DNA of 43,228 nucleotides from Betaproteobacteria bacterium (GCA_009693435.1 SHXF01000033.1:1-43228), one strand, 5' to 3'. Positions 8,329 to 17,533 are shown, numbered from the stretch's first letter. The notes: a model not told the origin generated them from the sequence alone. Numbers and translations: made by a program.

Positions 8329-9210
8329 TTAGCGGCCGTGCCCGATAAGTATGCCTACCAGCCAGATGGTGAACACCCCCAGCGCAATGAGGGAAACCTG
8401 CTGCACGGTAGCGCCGATTTCGGGACGCTTGTGCAGACCGGGTATCAGGTCGGCCACGGCAACGTAGATCATGCTGGCCGCAGCCAACGCAATGACGGTG
8501 CTGATCCACTGCTGCATGGTCTGCAGCGCGAAGTACGCGAGCAGCGCTCCCACCAGCATGGCGAGACTTGACAGGAGATTCAAAGCGAAAGCTGCGGTCT
8601 TGCTGTAGCCGGAGTGCAGCAGGATGATGAAATCACCGATCTCCTGCGGAATTTCATGGGCGATCACGGCCACGGCGGTGACAATGCCGAGTTGCGTGCT
8701 TTCGAGAAAAGCCGCCGCGATGAGTATGCCATCGACAAAATTGTGAAAACTGTCGCCTATGACGATCATCATTCCGCTGCGGCCGTTATCGTGCGCCTCG
8801 GCCTGAATGTGTGCCAACGCGCCACGCGCGTTCCCGCCGGCACCACGCGCGTTCCCGCCCGTGGCGCCGTGCCCGCCATGGGCATGCGCGACGGCACCTG
8901 TTTCCTCGTGCGGCGTGTGCACCTCGCAGTCCTCCAGATGGCAGTGCCGCCACAGGACCAGTTTCTCGAGAACGAAGAAGCCGAGTATGCCGGCCAGGAT
9001 GGTGCCGGCGACATAAGGGACTTCGGCCGTATTGGAGAATGCGTGCGGCAACAAATTCAGGAAAACAGCGCCGAGCAATGCGCCTATCGCGTAGCTGACC
9101 AGTGCATGCACCCAGCTTGCCCGCGCGGTAAACGCAAACAGCCCGGCCAGCAGGACGCTGGCGACGCCACCCAGGACGCTTGCTGCGGAAATCCAGGCTA
9201 TCGTTGCCAT
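8329..9210 (-). CDS. ZIP family divalent metal transporter
   Basis: ZIP proteins move zinc, iron or related divalent metals into the cytoplasm. The 293-residue protein shows the expected eight membrane segments, with the metal-binding motifs DSFHNFVDG in helix 4 and [11 protein letters not shown] in helix 5. Between helices 3 and 4 lies a His/Asp-rich loop ([16 protein letters not shown], then HAHGGHG), a likely metal-sensing or chelating segment. That loop also holds a doubled GGNARGA encoded by a 21-bp direct repeat (8822-8838 and 8843-8859). The start ATG at 9210 is 26 bases after the pgeF stop; its binding site is weak. The gene is in the same direction as rluD-pgeF and may be co-transcribed. 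Confidence 0.92.
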   Translation of the reverse strand: MATIAWISAASVLGGVASVLLAGLFAFTARASWVHALVSYAIGALLGAVFLNLLPHAFSNTAEVPYVAGTILAGILGFFVLEKLVLWRHCHLEDCEVHTPHEETGAVAHAHGGHGATGGNARGAGGNARGALAHIQAEAHDNGRSGMMIVIGDSFHNFVDGILIAAAFLESTQLGIVTAVAVIAHEIPQEIGDFIILLHSGYSKTAAFALNLLSSLAMLVGALLAYFALQTMQQWISTVIALAAASMIYVAVADLIPGLHKRPEIGATVQQVSLIALGVFTIWLVGILIGHGR

Positions 9211-9235
9211 CTGGGGATATTCGTTCCGGCTGCCA

Positions 9236-9982
9236 TCAGGCAATCCACACCAGGCTCGCCATGCGGCCGGTCGGTCCGTCCCGGCGATAGGAGAAGAATC
9301 GCCGGACATCGGTATGGGTGCACCAACCGCCGCCGTGCACCGACGTTACCCCGGCGCCCGACAGCCGCTGCCGTGCAAGTAGGTACAGGTCGGCGAAATA
9401 TTTTCCGGACTGTCCGGGGGTGAATGCGGCGGCTGCATTGACATCGTGCCTCACGAACGCCTCCCGCACTTCATTACCGACTTCATACGCCTGCGGGCCG
9501 ATCGCTGGTCCCAGCCATGCCAGCACCCGCTCCGGGGGGCATTTCAACGCACGCACCGCCTGCTCTACGACACCGGCGGCGAGCCCGCGCCAACCGCCGT
9601 GCACCGCGCCCACCGCGGCACCGTCGCGTTCGCACAACAGGACCGGCAGGCAGTCGGCGGTCAGCACGGCACACACGCGCTGCGGCGCGTGTGCCACCGC
9701 CGCATCGGCTTCGCAGAGTCGCACATCGCTGCCCGTTGCATCGAGTACGCGGATTCCATGCACCTGCTTCATCCATAGGGGCTCTGCCGGAAGCAACTTG
9801 CGAAGCAGTCCCCGATTGCGTGCGACAGATTGCGGAGCGTCGCCGCTGTTGGTGCCCAGATTAAACGCAGCATACGGACCGGTGCTGAATCCGCCTGTGC
9901 GCGTGGTCACCATGGACATCACGCGTGCCGGAGCCGGCCAGTTCGGAATGATCGTCTCCAGATCAGGAATCACATCGCTCAC
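9236..9982 (-). CDS. pgeF: purine nucleoside phosphorylase/multicopper-like YfiH (PgeF)
   Basis: YfiH/PgeF family proteins (formerly polyphenol oxidase or laccase domain) act on purine nucleosides and have been linked to peptidoglycan editing. The 248 residues carry all family blocks: TTRTGGFSTGPYAAFNLG, KQVHGIRVLDA, LTADCLPVLLC, AVHGGWRGLAAGV, WLGPAIGP, and the final CTHTDVRRFFSYRRDGPTGR with Cys and His ligands. The start is GTG at 9982, overlapping the last 20 bases of rluD. The rluD-pgeF pair is common in Proteobacteria and supports the call. Confidence 0.93.
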   Translation of the reverse strand: MSDVIPDLETIIPNWPAPARVMSMVTTRTGGFSTGPYAAFNLGTNSGDAPQSVARNRGLLRKLLPAEPLWMKQVHGIRVLDATGSDVRLCEADAAVAHAPQRVCAVLTADCLPVLLCERDGAAVGAVHGGWRGLAAGVVEQAVRALKCPPERVLAWLGPAIGPQAYEVGNEVREAFVRHDVNAAAAFTPGQSGKYFADLYLLARQRLSGAGVTSVHGGGWCTHTDVRRFFSYRRDGPTGRMASLVWIA

Positions 9983-11018
9983 GCAGCGTCTCCAGCAGGT
10001 GATTCATGTCCGATGGCGGCGGCGCCTCGAACCGCATCGGCTGGTCGTTTTTCGGATGGATCAGGGCTAGATGCGCAGCATGCAGGGCCTGCCGCTCGAA
10101 AGGTTCAATGCCGTCTGCGATACGCCGACGCCCGCCATAGACGATATCTCCAACCAGCGGGTGGCCCAGCGATTTCATGTGGACGCGGATCTGGTGGGTG
10201 CGGCCGGTGCGCAGGCTGCACTCGAGCAGGGTCGCCGCGCCAAACCGCTGCAGCACGCGATATCCGGTGGCGGCAGGCTTGCCCGAATTCACCACCGCCA
10301 TGCGTGTGCGCTGCCGCGGATCGCGGCCTATCGGCGCCTCGACCTCGCCGCCCTGCTGCAAATCACCGTGCACCAGAGCCAGGTATTCGCGCGTCACCGT
10401 CCGGGCCTGCAACTGACGCACCAGACTGGTTTGCGCCTCCAGGGTTTTCGCCACCACAAGCAATCCGCTGGTGTCCTTGTCGAGGCGATGCACGATGCCG
10501 GCGCGCGGGATTTCGTCGAGTCCGGGCAGATGATGCAACAGCGCGTTCAGCAGGGTACCCTGCCAGTTGCCGTTTCCCGGGTGGACCACCAGTCCGGCGG
10601 GCTTGTTGATGACCAGTATTGCATCGTCCTCGAAGATTGCGTCAAGACCGATGGCCTCTGCCTTGTTTTCACCTTTGCCTGTTTCAACAGGCGGTTCCAG
10701 CACGACAGCCTCGCCACCCCAAACACGCTGCTTAGGCTTGGGAATCGCGGCCGTTACGGGAGCGCCGCGAGCAAACACGATGCGAATATGGCCTTGCAGC
10801 AGCCAGCCCTGCAGGCGACTTCTGGAATGTTCGGGGAACAACAGCGCCAACGCCTGATCCACCCGCAGTCCGGCCATTTCTCGAGGCACCTGGCGGCGCG
10901 ACGACCTTTCCGATACGCCTTCCTGTTTGGAATAAGCCTGCTGCAGACCAGGGCCGACATTGCGTCCCGCCGGCGAGGCCGCGCTATAATATTCCGATTG
11001 CACTTGGTGTTCCGACAT
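9963..11018 (-). CDS. rluD: 23S rRNA pseudouridine synthase RluD
   Basis: RluD makes pseudouridines in helix 69 of 23S rRNA. An S4 RNA-binding domain (GLRVDQALALLFPEHSRSRL) precedes the catalytic domain with VINKPAGLVVHPGNGN and HRLDKDTSGLLVVAKT. The nucleophilic Asp is residue 180 if the protein starts at 11018. LRTGRTHQIRVHMKSLGHPL completes the signature. From ATG 11018 the protein is 351 residues, about 25-30 residues longer at the N-terminus than the E. coli enzyme. That extension is polar and unconserved, so a later non-ATG start is possible. The start codon overlaps the divergent bamD start. Confidence 0.94.
   Translation of the reverse strand: MSEHQVQSEYYSAASPAGRNVGPGLQQAYSKQEGVSERSSRRQVPREMAGLRVDQALALLFPEHSRSRLQGWLLQGHIRIVFARGAPVTAAIPKPKQRVWGGEAVVLEPPVETGKGENKAEAIGLDAIFEDDAILVINKPAGLVVHPGNGNWQGTLLNALLHHLPGLDEIPRAGIVHRLDKDTSGLLVVAKTLEAQTSLVRQLQARTVTREYLALVHGDLQQGGEVEAPIGRDPRQRTRMAVVNSGKPAATGYRVLQRFGAATLLECSLRTGRTHQIRVHMKSLGHPLVGDIVYGGRRRIADGIEPFERQALHAAHLALIHPKNDQPMRFEAPPPSDMNHLLETLRERCDS
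10960..10990 (+). promoter_or_regulatory. probable bamD promoter inside the rluD 5' end
   Basis: A perfect TATAAT at 10985-10990 is preceded by TTGCGT at 10960-10965 with a 19-base spacer. It lies 26 bases before the bamD ATG and inside the annotated rluD reading frame. The same patch reads TATTAT on the minus strand, so a divergent promoter there is conceivable. Confidence 0.5.
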
Positions 11019-11808
11019 GAAGCGTAGTTTAGCGATATTCCTTCTGCCCCTGTTGCTGTCGGGCTGCTTTTTCTTGGCCGATCCCGTCGATGAAACGGCC
11101 AGTTGGTCGGCAACGAAGCTGTACACCGAGGCCAAGGACGAGTTGACCGGCGGGGGCTACCAGAAAGCCATTTCGTATTACGAAAAGCTGGAGTCGCGCT
11201 ATCCATACGGCCGCTACGCGCAGCAGGCACAGATCGAAATCGCGTACGCGTATTTCAAGGACGGAGATATCACGTCCGCCATCGCGGCAGCCGACCGGTT
11301 CATCAAGCTCCACCCCAATCATCCCAACGTCGATTACGCCTATTACCTCAAAGGCCTGGTGAATTTCGCGGGCGATCTCGGGATCATCGGTGCGTATGTC
11401 GATCAGGACCCGAGCGAACGCGATCCGAAGGCAGCACGCGAATCGTTCGACTCCTTCAAGGAACTGGTCAACCGCTACCCGGAGAGCAAGTACGCCCCGG
11501 ACGCCCTGGCCCGAATGAAATATCTGGTGAACGCGCTCGCCGGCCATGAAGTACACGTTGCGCGCTACTACATGAAACGCGGTGCCCATATCGCCGCGGT
11601 CAACAGGGCGCAATACGCACTTAATCAGTACCCGCAAACTCCCGCCCTGGAAGAAGCCCTGTTTATCCTGGCCAAGGCCTACGATCTTCTCGGCATGAAT
11701 GACCTGCGGGACGACGCCGACCGTGTGATGAGAAAGAATTTTCCCGACAGCGCGTACCTGAAAGGCGACGGCAAGTCCGGCGCCTGGTGGCAGTTCTGGA
11801 AATCCTGA
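11017..11808 (+). CDS. bamD: outer membrane assembly lipoprotein BamD
   Basis: BamD is the essential tetratricopeptide lipoprotein of the BAM complex. The 263 residues begin with a signal peptide ending in the lipobox LLSGC (Cys17). TPR-like repeats follow: ATKLYTEAKDELTGGGYQKA, YEKLESRYPYGRYAQQAQIE and AIAAADRFIKLHPNHPNVDY, with the family phrase YYLKGLVNF. The C-terminal end is WWQFWKS. ATG 11017 overlaps the rluD ATG on the other strand. With bamE in this window, two of the BAM accessory lipoproteins are present. Confidence 0.96.
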   Translation: MKRSLAIFLLPLLLSGCFFLADPVDETASWSATKLYTEAKDELTGGGYQKAISYYEKLESRYPYGRYAQQAQIEIAYAYFKDGDITSAIAAADRFIKLHPNHPNVDYAYYLKGLVNFAGDLGIIGAYVDQDPSERDPKAARESFDSFKELVNRYPESKYAPDALARMKYLVNALAGHEVHVARYYMKRGAHIAAVNRAQYALNQYPQTPALEEALFILAKAYDLLGMNDLRDDADRVMRKNFPDSAYLKGDGKSGAWWQFWKS

Positions 11809-11821
11809 TCGGAACCCACGG

Positions 11822-13858
11822 TCACGGCGGAGCGCGCCGGCCGCTCATCTGCGGCAACTGAACGCCGATCTCTTTCGATACATCAGCTTTTCGCTCAACA
11901 TGTTCGACGGGTTTTTCCGAGGCGTTGAAAAATCCGATTACCTCGTCCAGTTCGCGCGTCTGACGCATCGGTGGAAGGCCCGGCAAGATACGCCGCCCAT
12001 AGGGACGCGTTATCAGGCGATTGTCGCAGATCATGAGGACACCGCGGTCGCTTTCATCGCGAATCAACCGCCCTGCTCCCTGCTTCAGGGATAGTGCTGC
12101 CTGGGGCACCTGGTATTCCATGAACGGATTGCGGCCCGAGCGTTCCATTTTCTCGAGCCGTGCCTGGATGACCGGGTCGTCAGGCGGCGCGAATGGCAGT
12201 TTGTCGATTACAACCAGCGACAGCGCGTCACCGCGCACGTCCACCCCCTCCCAAAAGCTGGCGCTCGCCACCAGCACTGCCTTGCCCAGCCGGCGAAATC
12301 GATCGAGCAATTCGGTCCGGGAACTCTCGCCCTGCAAGAGCAGCGGCGTATCGCGGTTCAATTTCTGCCTTAACGCCTCATGCGCGTGGCGCATCGCGCG
12401 CAGCGTGGTGAACAGCAAGAACGTCCCGCCAGGGTTGGCATGAATCACCGGCAGCGCCGCCTCGACCACCGCCTCGGTATGATCGAGGCTGCCCGGGTCG
12501 GGCATGCGGCGCGGGATGTAGAGCAGGGCGTTGCGCTCGTAATCGAATGGGCTATCCCAACTGCCGGTGGCAGCATGTTCGAGCCCCATTTCTGCAGCGT
12601 AGTGACTGAAATCCCCTCCCACAGTCAAGGTGGCAGAAGTCAGTATCCAGGCACGCGGGCGGCCGGCAATCTGTCTGCGGAAAATCGCCGCAATGGACAG
12701 CGGCGTGGCGTGAAGCTGCAACGACGAACCAAATGCCTCTGCCCAGCGCACTACCTCATGCTCGGAATCCGCCTCATCCGGGTCGCGCCAACGGGAGACC
12801 TGCGCCAACAGCCCGGCCGCACGCTCCGCGCAACGCTCCAGGCCTTCGGCACGCGCAGCCTGCCGTGCGAGGCCCTCGTGCAGCGCAAGCAGTGCACGCT
12901 CGACCGCCTCCAGCGCCGGATGGAAGGCGGCCTTGGCGCGCAGCGTTCTTTCAGCAAGCCGCGCCGTGCCTTCGCCGACCGCGAGACGAAGATCGCGTGC
13001 CGCTTTATCAAGCGTGGCGGCGAGCGGCGGCAGATCGATGGCATCGCGCGCTTCTGCCAACGCCTCGTTCCGCGCGTCCCGCGCAAGATCGGTCAGTTGC
13101 GCAGTGGACGTCGTCTCGCCGAAAAACAAAGTTGCCGTCTGCGGGAGCTGATGCGCTTCGTCCAGTATCACGGTATTGCATGCCGGCAGCAGTTCAGTCA
13201 TCCCTTCATCGCGCAACACCACGTCGGCAAAGAACAGGTGGTGATTGACCACGACGACGTCGGCGGCAAGCGCCTCTTTTCGGGCTGACATCACGAAACA
13301 CTGGTCATGATGCTTGCACGCCTGGCCTAGGCAATTTTCGCGAGTGGAGGTCGCAAGGCCCCACACCGCCGCGCCTTCCGGAACCTCCGGGAGCTCGCTC
13401 TTGTCCCCGCTACCCGTCGTCCTCGCAAAACGCGCGATGGCCTGCAGTTGCGACACCTCCAACCTGCTGCCCAGCCGGCCCTCCAGCAGATTGCGCTGGA
13501 GATAGTAATGACAGACGTAATTCGCCCTCCCTTTGAGCAAAGCAGTGGTCACTGGCACATTGAGCGCGCTCCGAACAAGCGGCAGGTCGCGGTGGTACAA
13601 CTGGTCCTGAAGCGTCTTGGTGCCGGTGGATATGATTACCTTTCCGCCACACAGCAGTGCCGGAACGAGATACGCGACCGTCTTGCCCGTGCCGGTGCCG
13701 GCCTCAAGGATCGCGGTGCCATTGCCACGGATCGCCTGCGCCACATGCTCGGCCATTTCCAGTTGTTGCGGGCGAACCCGGTAACCCGTCATTTGCTCCG
13801 CAAGGCGGCCGCCAGGCCCGAATACTTCGTGAAGATCCGTGGAAGCGACTTGAGTCAT
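11822..13858 (-). CDS. DinG/YoaA-family ATP-dependent DNA helicase
   Basis: This is a superfamily 2, XPD-like 5'-3' helicase involved in DNA repair and damage tolerance. The 678 residues show Walker A EAGTGTGKT (Lys59), the DEAH box VILDEAHQL, and the late motifs FWEGVDVRGD and QGAGRLIRDESDRG. Four cysteines are placed as in the Fe-S domain of DinG/XPD: one in NYVCHYY and three in ENCLGQACKHHDQC. The start ATG at 13858 has AGGAAAA upstream; the frame is open further upstream without a better start. It resembles YoaA as much as DinG, so I leave the symbol blank. It is convergent with bamD, 13 bases away. Confidence 0.93.
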   Translation of the reverse strand: MTQVASTDLHEVFGPGGRLAEQMTGYRVRPQQLEMAEHVAQAIRGNGTAILEAGTGTGKTVAYLVPALLCGGKVIISTGTKTLQDQLYHRDLPLVRSALNVPVTTALLKGRANYVCHYYLQRNLLEGRLGSRLEVSQLQAIARFARTTGSGDKSELPEVPEGAAVWGLATSTRENCLGQACKHHDQCFVMSARKEALAADVVVVNHHLFFADVVLRDEGMTELLPACNTVILDEAHQLPQTATLFFGETTSTAQLTDLARDARNEALAEARDAIDLPPLAATLDKAARDLRLAVGEGTARLAERTLRAKAAFHPALEAVERALLALHEGLARQAARAEGLERCAERAAGLLAQVSRWRDPDEADSEHEVVRWAEAFGSSLQLHATPLSIAAIFRRQIAGRPRAWILTSATLTVGGDFSHYAAEMGLEHAATGSWDSPFDYERNALLYIPRRMPDPGSLDHTEAVVEAALPVIHANPGGTFLLFTTLRAMRHAHEALRQKLNRDTPLLLQGESSRTELLDRFRRLGKAVLVASASFWEGVDVRGDALSLVVIDKLPFAPPDDPVIQARLEKMERSGRNPFMEYQVPQAALSLKQGAGRLIRDESDRGVLMICDNRLITRPYGRRILPGLPPMRQTRELDEVIGFFNASEKPVEHVERKADVSKEIGVQLPQMSGRRAPP

Positions 13859-14044
13859 CGTTACATTTTCCTGGATTACGGGACTCTGGAGCGATCGCCG
13901 TAGGTACGATAAATTGCCGGATCGATACTGCTTCAATGACCTAACCCATCCGACGTTCACCCGGCGGTTGCGGGATGGAGCGCCATCTCTCCGCGGCGAT
14001 TTCCTGTTTACAACGCAGACATTCTGCACTAAATTACATAAACA

Positions 14045-14584
14045 ATGTGCTACAAAACACTGATTATTTTAGCGTTATCGTCGCTTACGTGGGGATGTGC
14101 CATGGCGCCTACGGCTGACCGCGATATGGTTCCACCATCAGCGCCGTTAGCGCAACCTAGAGTGTCCAGCGCGCCAGACCAGACCGTTGCCCGCGATGCC
14201 GTTGCCGAGGCGGTGTTTCACGCCCTCGCTACCGCGGGCATCGAATATCAGCGAGGGGGAAGCTCGCGCGCGACCGGGTTCGACTGCAGCGGGCTGGTGG
14301 TGCATGTGTATCGCGAGGCGTTCGGAATCGTTCTGCCGCGCAGCACACGTGCCCAGAGTGAAGCCACCAGGCCCGTGGCGCTTGACGATCTCCAGCCTGG
14401 CGACCTGCTCTTTTACAACACGCAGAGCAAGCCGTATTCCCACGTCGGGATATTTCTTGGCGAGGGCAGGTTCATTCATGCACCGAAGCCAGGAAGCGCC
14501 GTGCGCATGGAAAACCTGCACGCCGGGTATTGGAGCAAGCGGTTCGACGGCGCCCGGCGCGTGGCGCGGGTAACGGCCGAATAG
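14045..14584 (+). CDS. NlpC/P60 family lipoprotein (peptidoglycan endopeptidase)
   Basis: This 179-residue protein has a lipoprotein signal ending LTWGC (Cys18), a Pro/Ala linker, and a C-terminal NlpC/P60 domain. The catalytic triad is visible: Cys81 in GFDCSGLVVHVY, His133 in SHVGIFLG and His145 in FIHAPKPG. LQPGDLLFYNT is also typical. Such enzymes cut stem peptides in the periplasmic cell wall, usually between D-Glu and meso-diaminopimelate. The ATG at 14045 has no clear binding site. It is a single-gene unit between the divergent helicase gene and the iron-regulated fbpA. Confidence 0.92.
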   Translation: MCYKTLIILALSSLTWGCAMAPTADRDMVPPSAPLAQPRVSSAPDQTVARDAVAEAVFHALATAGIEYQRGGSSRATGFDCSGLVVHVYREAFGIVLPRSTRAQSEATRPVALDDLQPGDLLFYNTQSKPYSHVGIFLGEGRFIHAPKPGSAVRMENLHAGYWSKRFDGARRVARVTAE

Positions 14585-14684
14585 GTTCCGACGCATTGCG
14601 TACCGGCGGTTCGGCACCGGCAAGAGTGATAGAAGTGACAGACGAGATGGAATTTCAGACAACCGTCGCCTCCGACACACTATC

Positions 14685-14733
14685 AAGAATGATTCTCATC
14701 TTGTATTGAGAATGGGAATCATTCTTTTACAAT
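14685..14733 (+). promoter_or_regulatory. Fur-box-like operator and promoter of fbpA
   Basis: Inverted arms AAGAATGATTC (14685-14695) and GAATCATTCTT (14716-14726) surround an AT-rich centre and look like overlapping Fur boxes. A promoter lies within: TTGAGA at 14706-14711, a 16-base spacer, and TACAAT at 14728-14733. A bound repressor would cover the -35 and spacer. Downstream is fbpA at 14783. Fur itself is encoded in this window. Confidence 0.82.
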
Positions 14734-14782
14734 ACCCGTATCGCTTGGCAATCCCGATAACACCCCACATGCAAGGCTGCAC

Positions 14783-15820
14783 ATGACGAATCGCTCATGC
14801 AACATGACGGGAGTGCTCGCGCTAATGTGCTTGAGCGCACTTTCCTTCTCCGTCCCGGCCGATGCACAGGTTCTGAATCTCTATACCGCCCGGCACTATC
14901 AGACGGACGAGGCGCTCTACGGTAATTTCACAAAGCTCACCGGGGTGAAAATCAACCGCATCGAAGGTAGCGAGGACGCGCTGTTCGAGCGCATCCGCAG
15001 CGAAGGCGCCAACAGCCCGGCAGATGTCTTCATCACCGTCGACATCGGCCGCTTATGGCAAGCCGAACAGGGCGGAGTATTCCAGAAGATCAAATCCCCG
15101 CTCCTGGAGTCACGCATTCCAGCTTCGTACAGGAATTCAGAGGGTCAGTGGTTCGGCTTCTCCGCACGGGCGCGTGTGATTGCCTATAACAAGCGCATGG
15201 CGCAACCCGGCGACCTGAAAAATTACGAAGACCTCGCCGACCCGAAATGGAAGGGCAAGATCTGTATCCGATCTTCCTCCCATCCTTACAACCTTTCACT
15301 CACATCCAGCATGATTGCCAGCATAGGCGAGCAACAAGCCGAAACGTGGGTGCAGGGGCTCGCCGCAAATCTCGCCCGCAAGCCGCAGGGCGGCGATACC
15401 GACCAGTTGAAAGCCGCCGCCGCAGGCGAATGCGCAATTGCCGTGACCAACACCTACTATCTGGTCCGGCTGCTGCGTTCCACCCGCCCCGACGAAAGAA
15501 AGGTCATGGAGCAACTGGGTGTGGTGTGGCCAAATCAGGACAACCGAGGCGTACACATGAACGTATCTGGCGGGGGAGTGGCGAAATACTCGCCCAATCG
15601 CGATGCGGCGATCAAATTTCTTGAGTACCTCGCGAGCAACGAAGCGCAGGCCTATTTTGCCGATGGCAACAACGAGTGGCCGGTCGTCGCCTCCGTCAAG
15701 ACAAACAACGCAGCGCTGGAATCACTCGGCAAATTCAAGTCCGACCCGCTCAACGTGAGCATGATCGGCAAGAACCAGCCGCTGGCGCAGCGCATTTCCG
15801 ATCGTGCGGGTTTCCGCTGA
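14783..15820 (+). CDS. fbpA: ferric iron ABC transporter, periplasmic binding protein
   Basis: This 345-residue FbpA/FutA-type protein binds ferric iron in the periplasm. A signal peptide of about 28 residues ends PADA-Q. The mature part starts LNLYTARHYQTDEALYGNF. Twin tyrosines in NTYYLVR (Tyr225, Tyr226) are the classic ferric ligands, and DVFITVDIGRLWQAEQGG and WFGFSARARVIAYN are family blocks. The ATG at 14783 has AAGG seven bases upstream. A Fur-type operator overlaps its promoter, agreeing with iron repression. Its permease gene lies just downstream but on the opposite strand, which is unusual. Confidence 0.94.
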   Translation: MTNRSCNMTGVLALMCLSALSFSVPADAQVLNLYTARHYQTDEALYGNFTKLTGVKINRIEGSEDALFERIRSEGANSPADVFITVDIGRLWQAEQGGVFQKIKSPLLESRIPASYRNSEGQWFGFSARARVIAYNKRMAQPGDLKNYEDLADPKWKGKICIRSSSHPYNLSLTSSMIASIGEQQAETWVQGLAANLARKPQGGDTDQLKAAAAGECAIAVTNTYYLVRLLRSTRPDERKVMEQLGVVWPNQDNRGVHMNVSGGGVAKYSPNRDAAIKFLEYLASNEAQAYFADGNNEWPVVASVKTNNAALESLGKFKSDPLNVSMIGKNQPLAQRISDRAGFR

Positions 15821-15853
15821 GCGGCGAGTCCGGACGCAGCCTGGACCCGCCGC
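15821..15853. terminator. nested hairpin between convergent fbpA and fbpB
   Basis: GCGGCG (15821-15826) pairs with CGCCGC (15848-15853), and inside it GTCC (15828-15831) pairs with GGAC (15843-15846), with one mismatched pair between the two stems. It fills the whole gap between the two stop codons. There is no T-run, so it is a structured bidirectional barrier rather than a classic intrinsic terminator. Confidence 0.5.
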
Positions 15854-17533
15854 CTATCCGGAACGCCTCGCGGCGATCTGCCTGGACAAAATCAACAGCG
15901 GAATCAGGGCCACGGCAACGATTACCAGCGACGCGGCTGCAGCTTCCGGCAGGCGCTCATCTTTCGCCATGGTATAGGCCTGGACGGCCAGAGTGTCAAA
16001 ATTGAATGGGCGCATCGCGAAGGTCGCTGGCAATTCTTTCATCACGTCGACGAACACCAGCAACGCGGCCGTAAGCATGCTGCCCCACATCATCGGCACA
16101 TGCACCTTCCACAACGTCCCGGATGGGGTATGCCCGAGAATCCGGGCGGCATCTTCCATGCTCGGCTTGATTTTCGCCAGTCCGGCATCCACTGTCTGAA
16201 GCGCGATGGCCAGAAACCGGACCAGATAGGCGTACACCAGCGCAGCGATGCTGCCGGTCAAGATCAGGCCGGTCTTGACGCCAAAGTAATGCGCCATCCA
16301 ATCGGCGATCAGGTTATCCAGCCGTGCCACAGGCATCAGGACGCCCACCGCAATCACAGCGCCAGGCAACGCGTAGCCGAGTCCTGCACCGCGCTTTGCC
16401 AGTATCACTGCGCGGCTGCCTGTCATTCGCACCGCATACGCCAGCAACACTGCGACTACTACGGCAATGCAAGCCGTGACGCTTGAAAGGATAAAGCTGT
16501 TGCCTACCAGGTCGATCAGGCGTGCCGTAAATAGCGGTTCCGGGTCGGTCAGTGTCAGATGCAACAGCATGCCTGCGGGAAGCAGAAAGCCGAACACCGG
16601 CGGCGTGAGGCAAATCAAACCCGCCGCCGCCGCGGGAAGTCCGGACAGTCTCTCGGCCCGGTCGGGACGCGATACGGTGTTGTAGAAACGAGCGCGGCCT
16701 CGGTTTTGCTGCTCCAGTGCCACCAGCACCACGACGAACATCAGCAGCAGCACAGCCAATTGCGCTGCGGCGACTTTGTCCCCCATGGATTGCCACGCTC
16801 GGAATATGCCTACAGTAAACGTTTCGACAGCAAAGTACGACACCGTACCGAAATCGGCCAGTGTTTCCATCAACGCAAGCGATACTCCCGCGACAATAGC
16901 CGGCCGGGCAAGCGGCGCGGCCACTCGGAAAAATGTCCCCCACACGGTTCTCCCCATCAGCCGTCCGGCTTCGATCAGGTTCGCCGACTGATCGAGGAAT
17001 GCGGCGCGGGCCAGCAGATATACATAGGGATACAACGCCAGCGAAAACATAATGACGGCCCCCCCGGTCGACCGTACCGGCGGAAACCAGTACTCCTGGG
17101 CGCGCCATCCGGTCCACTCTCGCAATGCAGTCTGGACAGGCCCTGCGAACTGCAGCGCGTCCGTGTAAGCATATGCAAGTACATACGCCGGCATCGACAA
17201 CGGCAAGATCAGCACCCACTGCAGCCAGTCCTGTCCGGGAAAGCGGTAGGCCGTGACGAGCCATGCCGTGGACACGCCGATCACTGCCACCCCGACGCTC
17301 ACCCCGAGCAGCAGTACGAGCGTAGTCGCGACATATTCCGGCAGCACTGTCGCCAGGAGGTGTGCCCATGCCCCCTGCCCCGGCAGGAAAACATGGGCGA
17401 TAACCACCACGACGGGCAGCGCAAGCACCAAAGCCACCCCCAGCGCGCTGAACGCAAGGCCAGGAGCGGAAAAGATACCCGCGCCGGAAGGTGCCGATGG
17501 AGTCAAGGTCAGGCTGGCCGATTGCGATGTCAT
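15854..17533 (-). CDS. fbpB: ferric iron ABC transporter, fused permease
   Basis: This 559-residue inner-membrane permease contains two homologous binding-protein-dependent transport domains, giving about twelve membrane segments. Each half ends in an EAA loop that contacts the ATPase: LIEAGRLMGRTVWGTFFRVA in the first half and SMEDAARILGHTPSGTLWKV in the second. This double layout is typical of FbpB/SfuB. The ATG at 17533 (MTSQSASLT) is chosen over an upstream in-frame start at 17584. The gene is convergent with fbpA and divergent from fbpC. A palindrome at 17605-17623 is positioned to control it as well as fbpC. Confidence 0.94.
   Translation of the reverse strand: MTSQSASLTLTPSAPSGAGIFSAPGLAFSALGVALVLALPVVVVIAHVFLPGQGAWAHLLATVLPEYVATTLVLLLGVSVGVAVIGVSTAWLVTAYRFPGQDWLQWVLILPLSMPAYVLAYAYTDALQFAGPVQTALREWTGWRAQEYWFPPVRSTGGAVIMFSLALYPYVYLLARAAFLDQSANLIEAGRLMGRTVWGTFFRVAAPLARPAIVAGVSLALMETLADFGTVSYFAVETFTVGIFRAWQSMGDKVAAAQLAVLLLMFVVVLVALEQQNRGRARFYNTVSRPDRAERLSGLPAAAAGLICLTPPVFGFLLPAGMLLHLTLTDPEPLFTARLIDLVGNSFILSSVTACIAVVVAVLLAYAVRMTGSRAVILAKRGAGLGYALPGAVIAVGVLMPVARLDNLIADWMAHYFGVKTGLILTGSIAALVYAYLVRFLAIALQTVDAGLAKIKPSMEDAARILGHTPSGTLWKVHVPMMWGSMLTAALLVFVDVMKELPATFAMRPFNFDTLAVQAYTMAKDERLPEAAAASLVIVAVALIPLLILSRQIAARRSG

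Noticed and set aside
12380..13288. Long plus-strand frame opposite the helicase gene
   Set aside because: The minus strand encodes a helicase with all motifs in order; the plus frame has no recognisable protein features and mirrors GC-rich codon bias.
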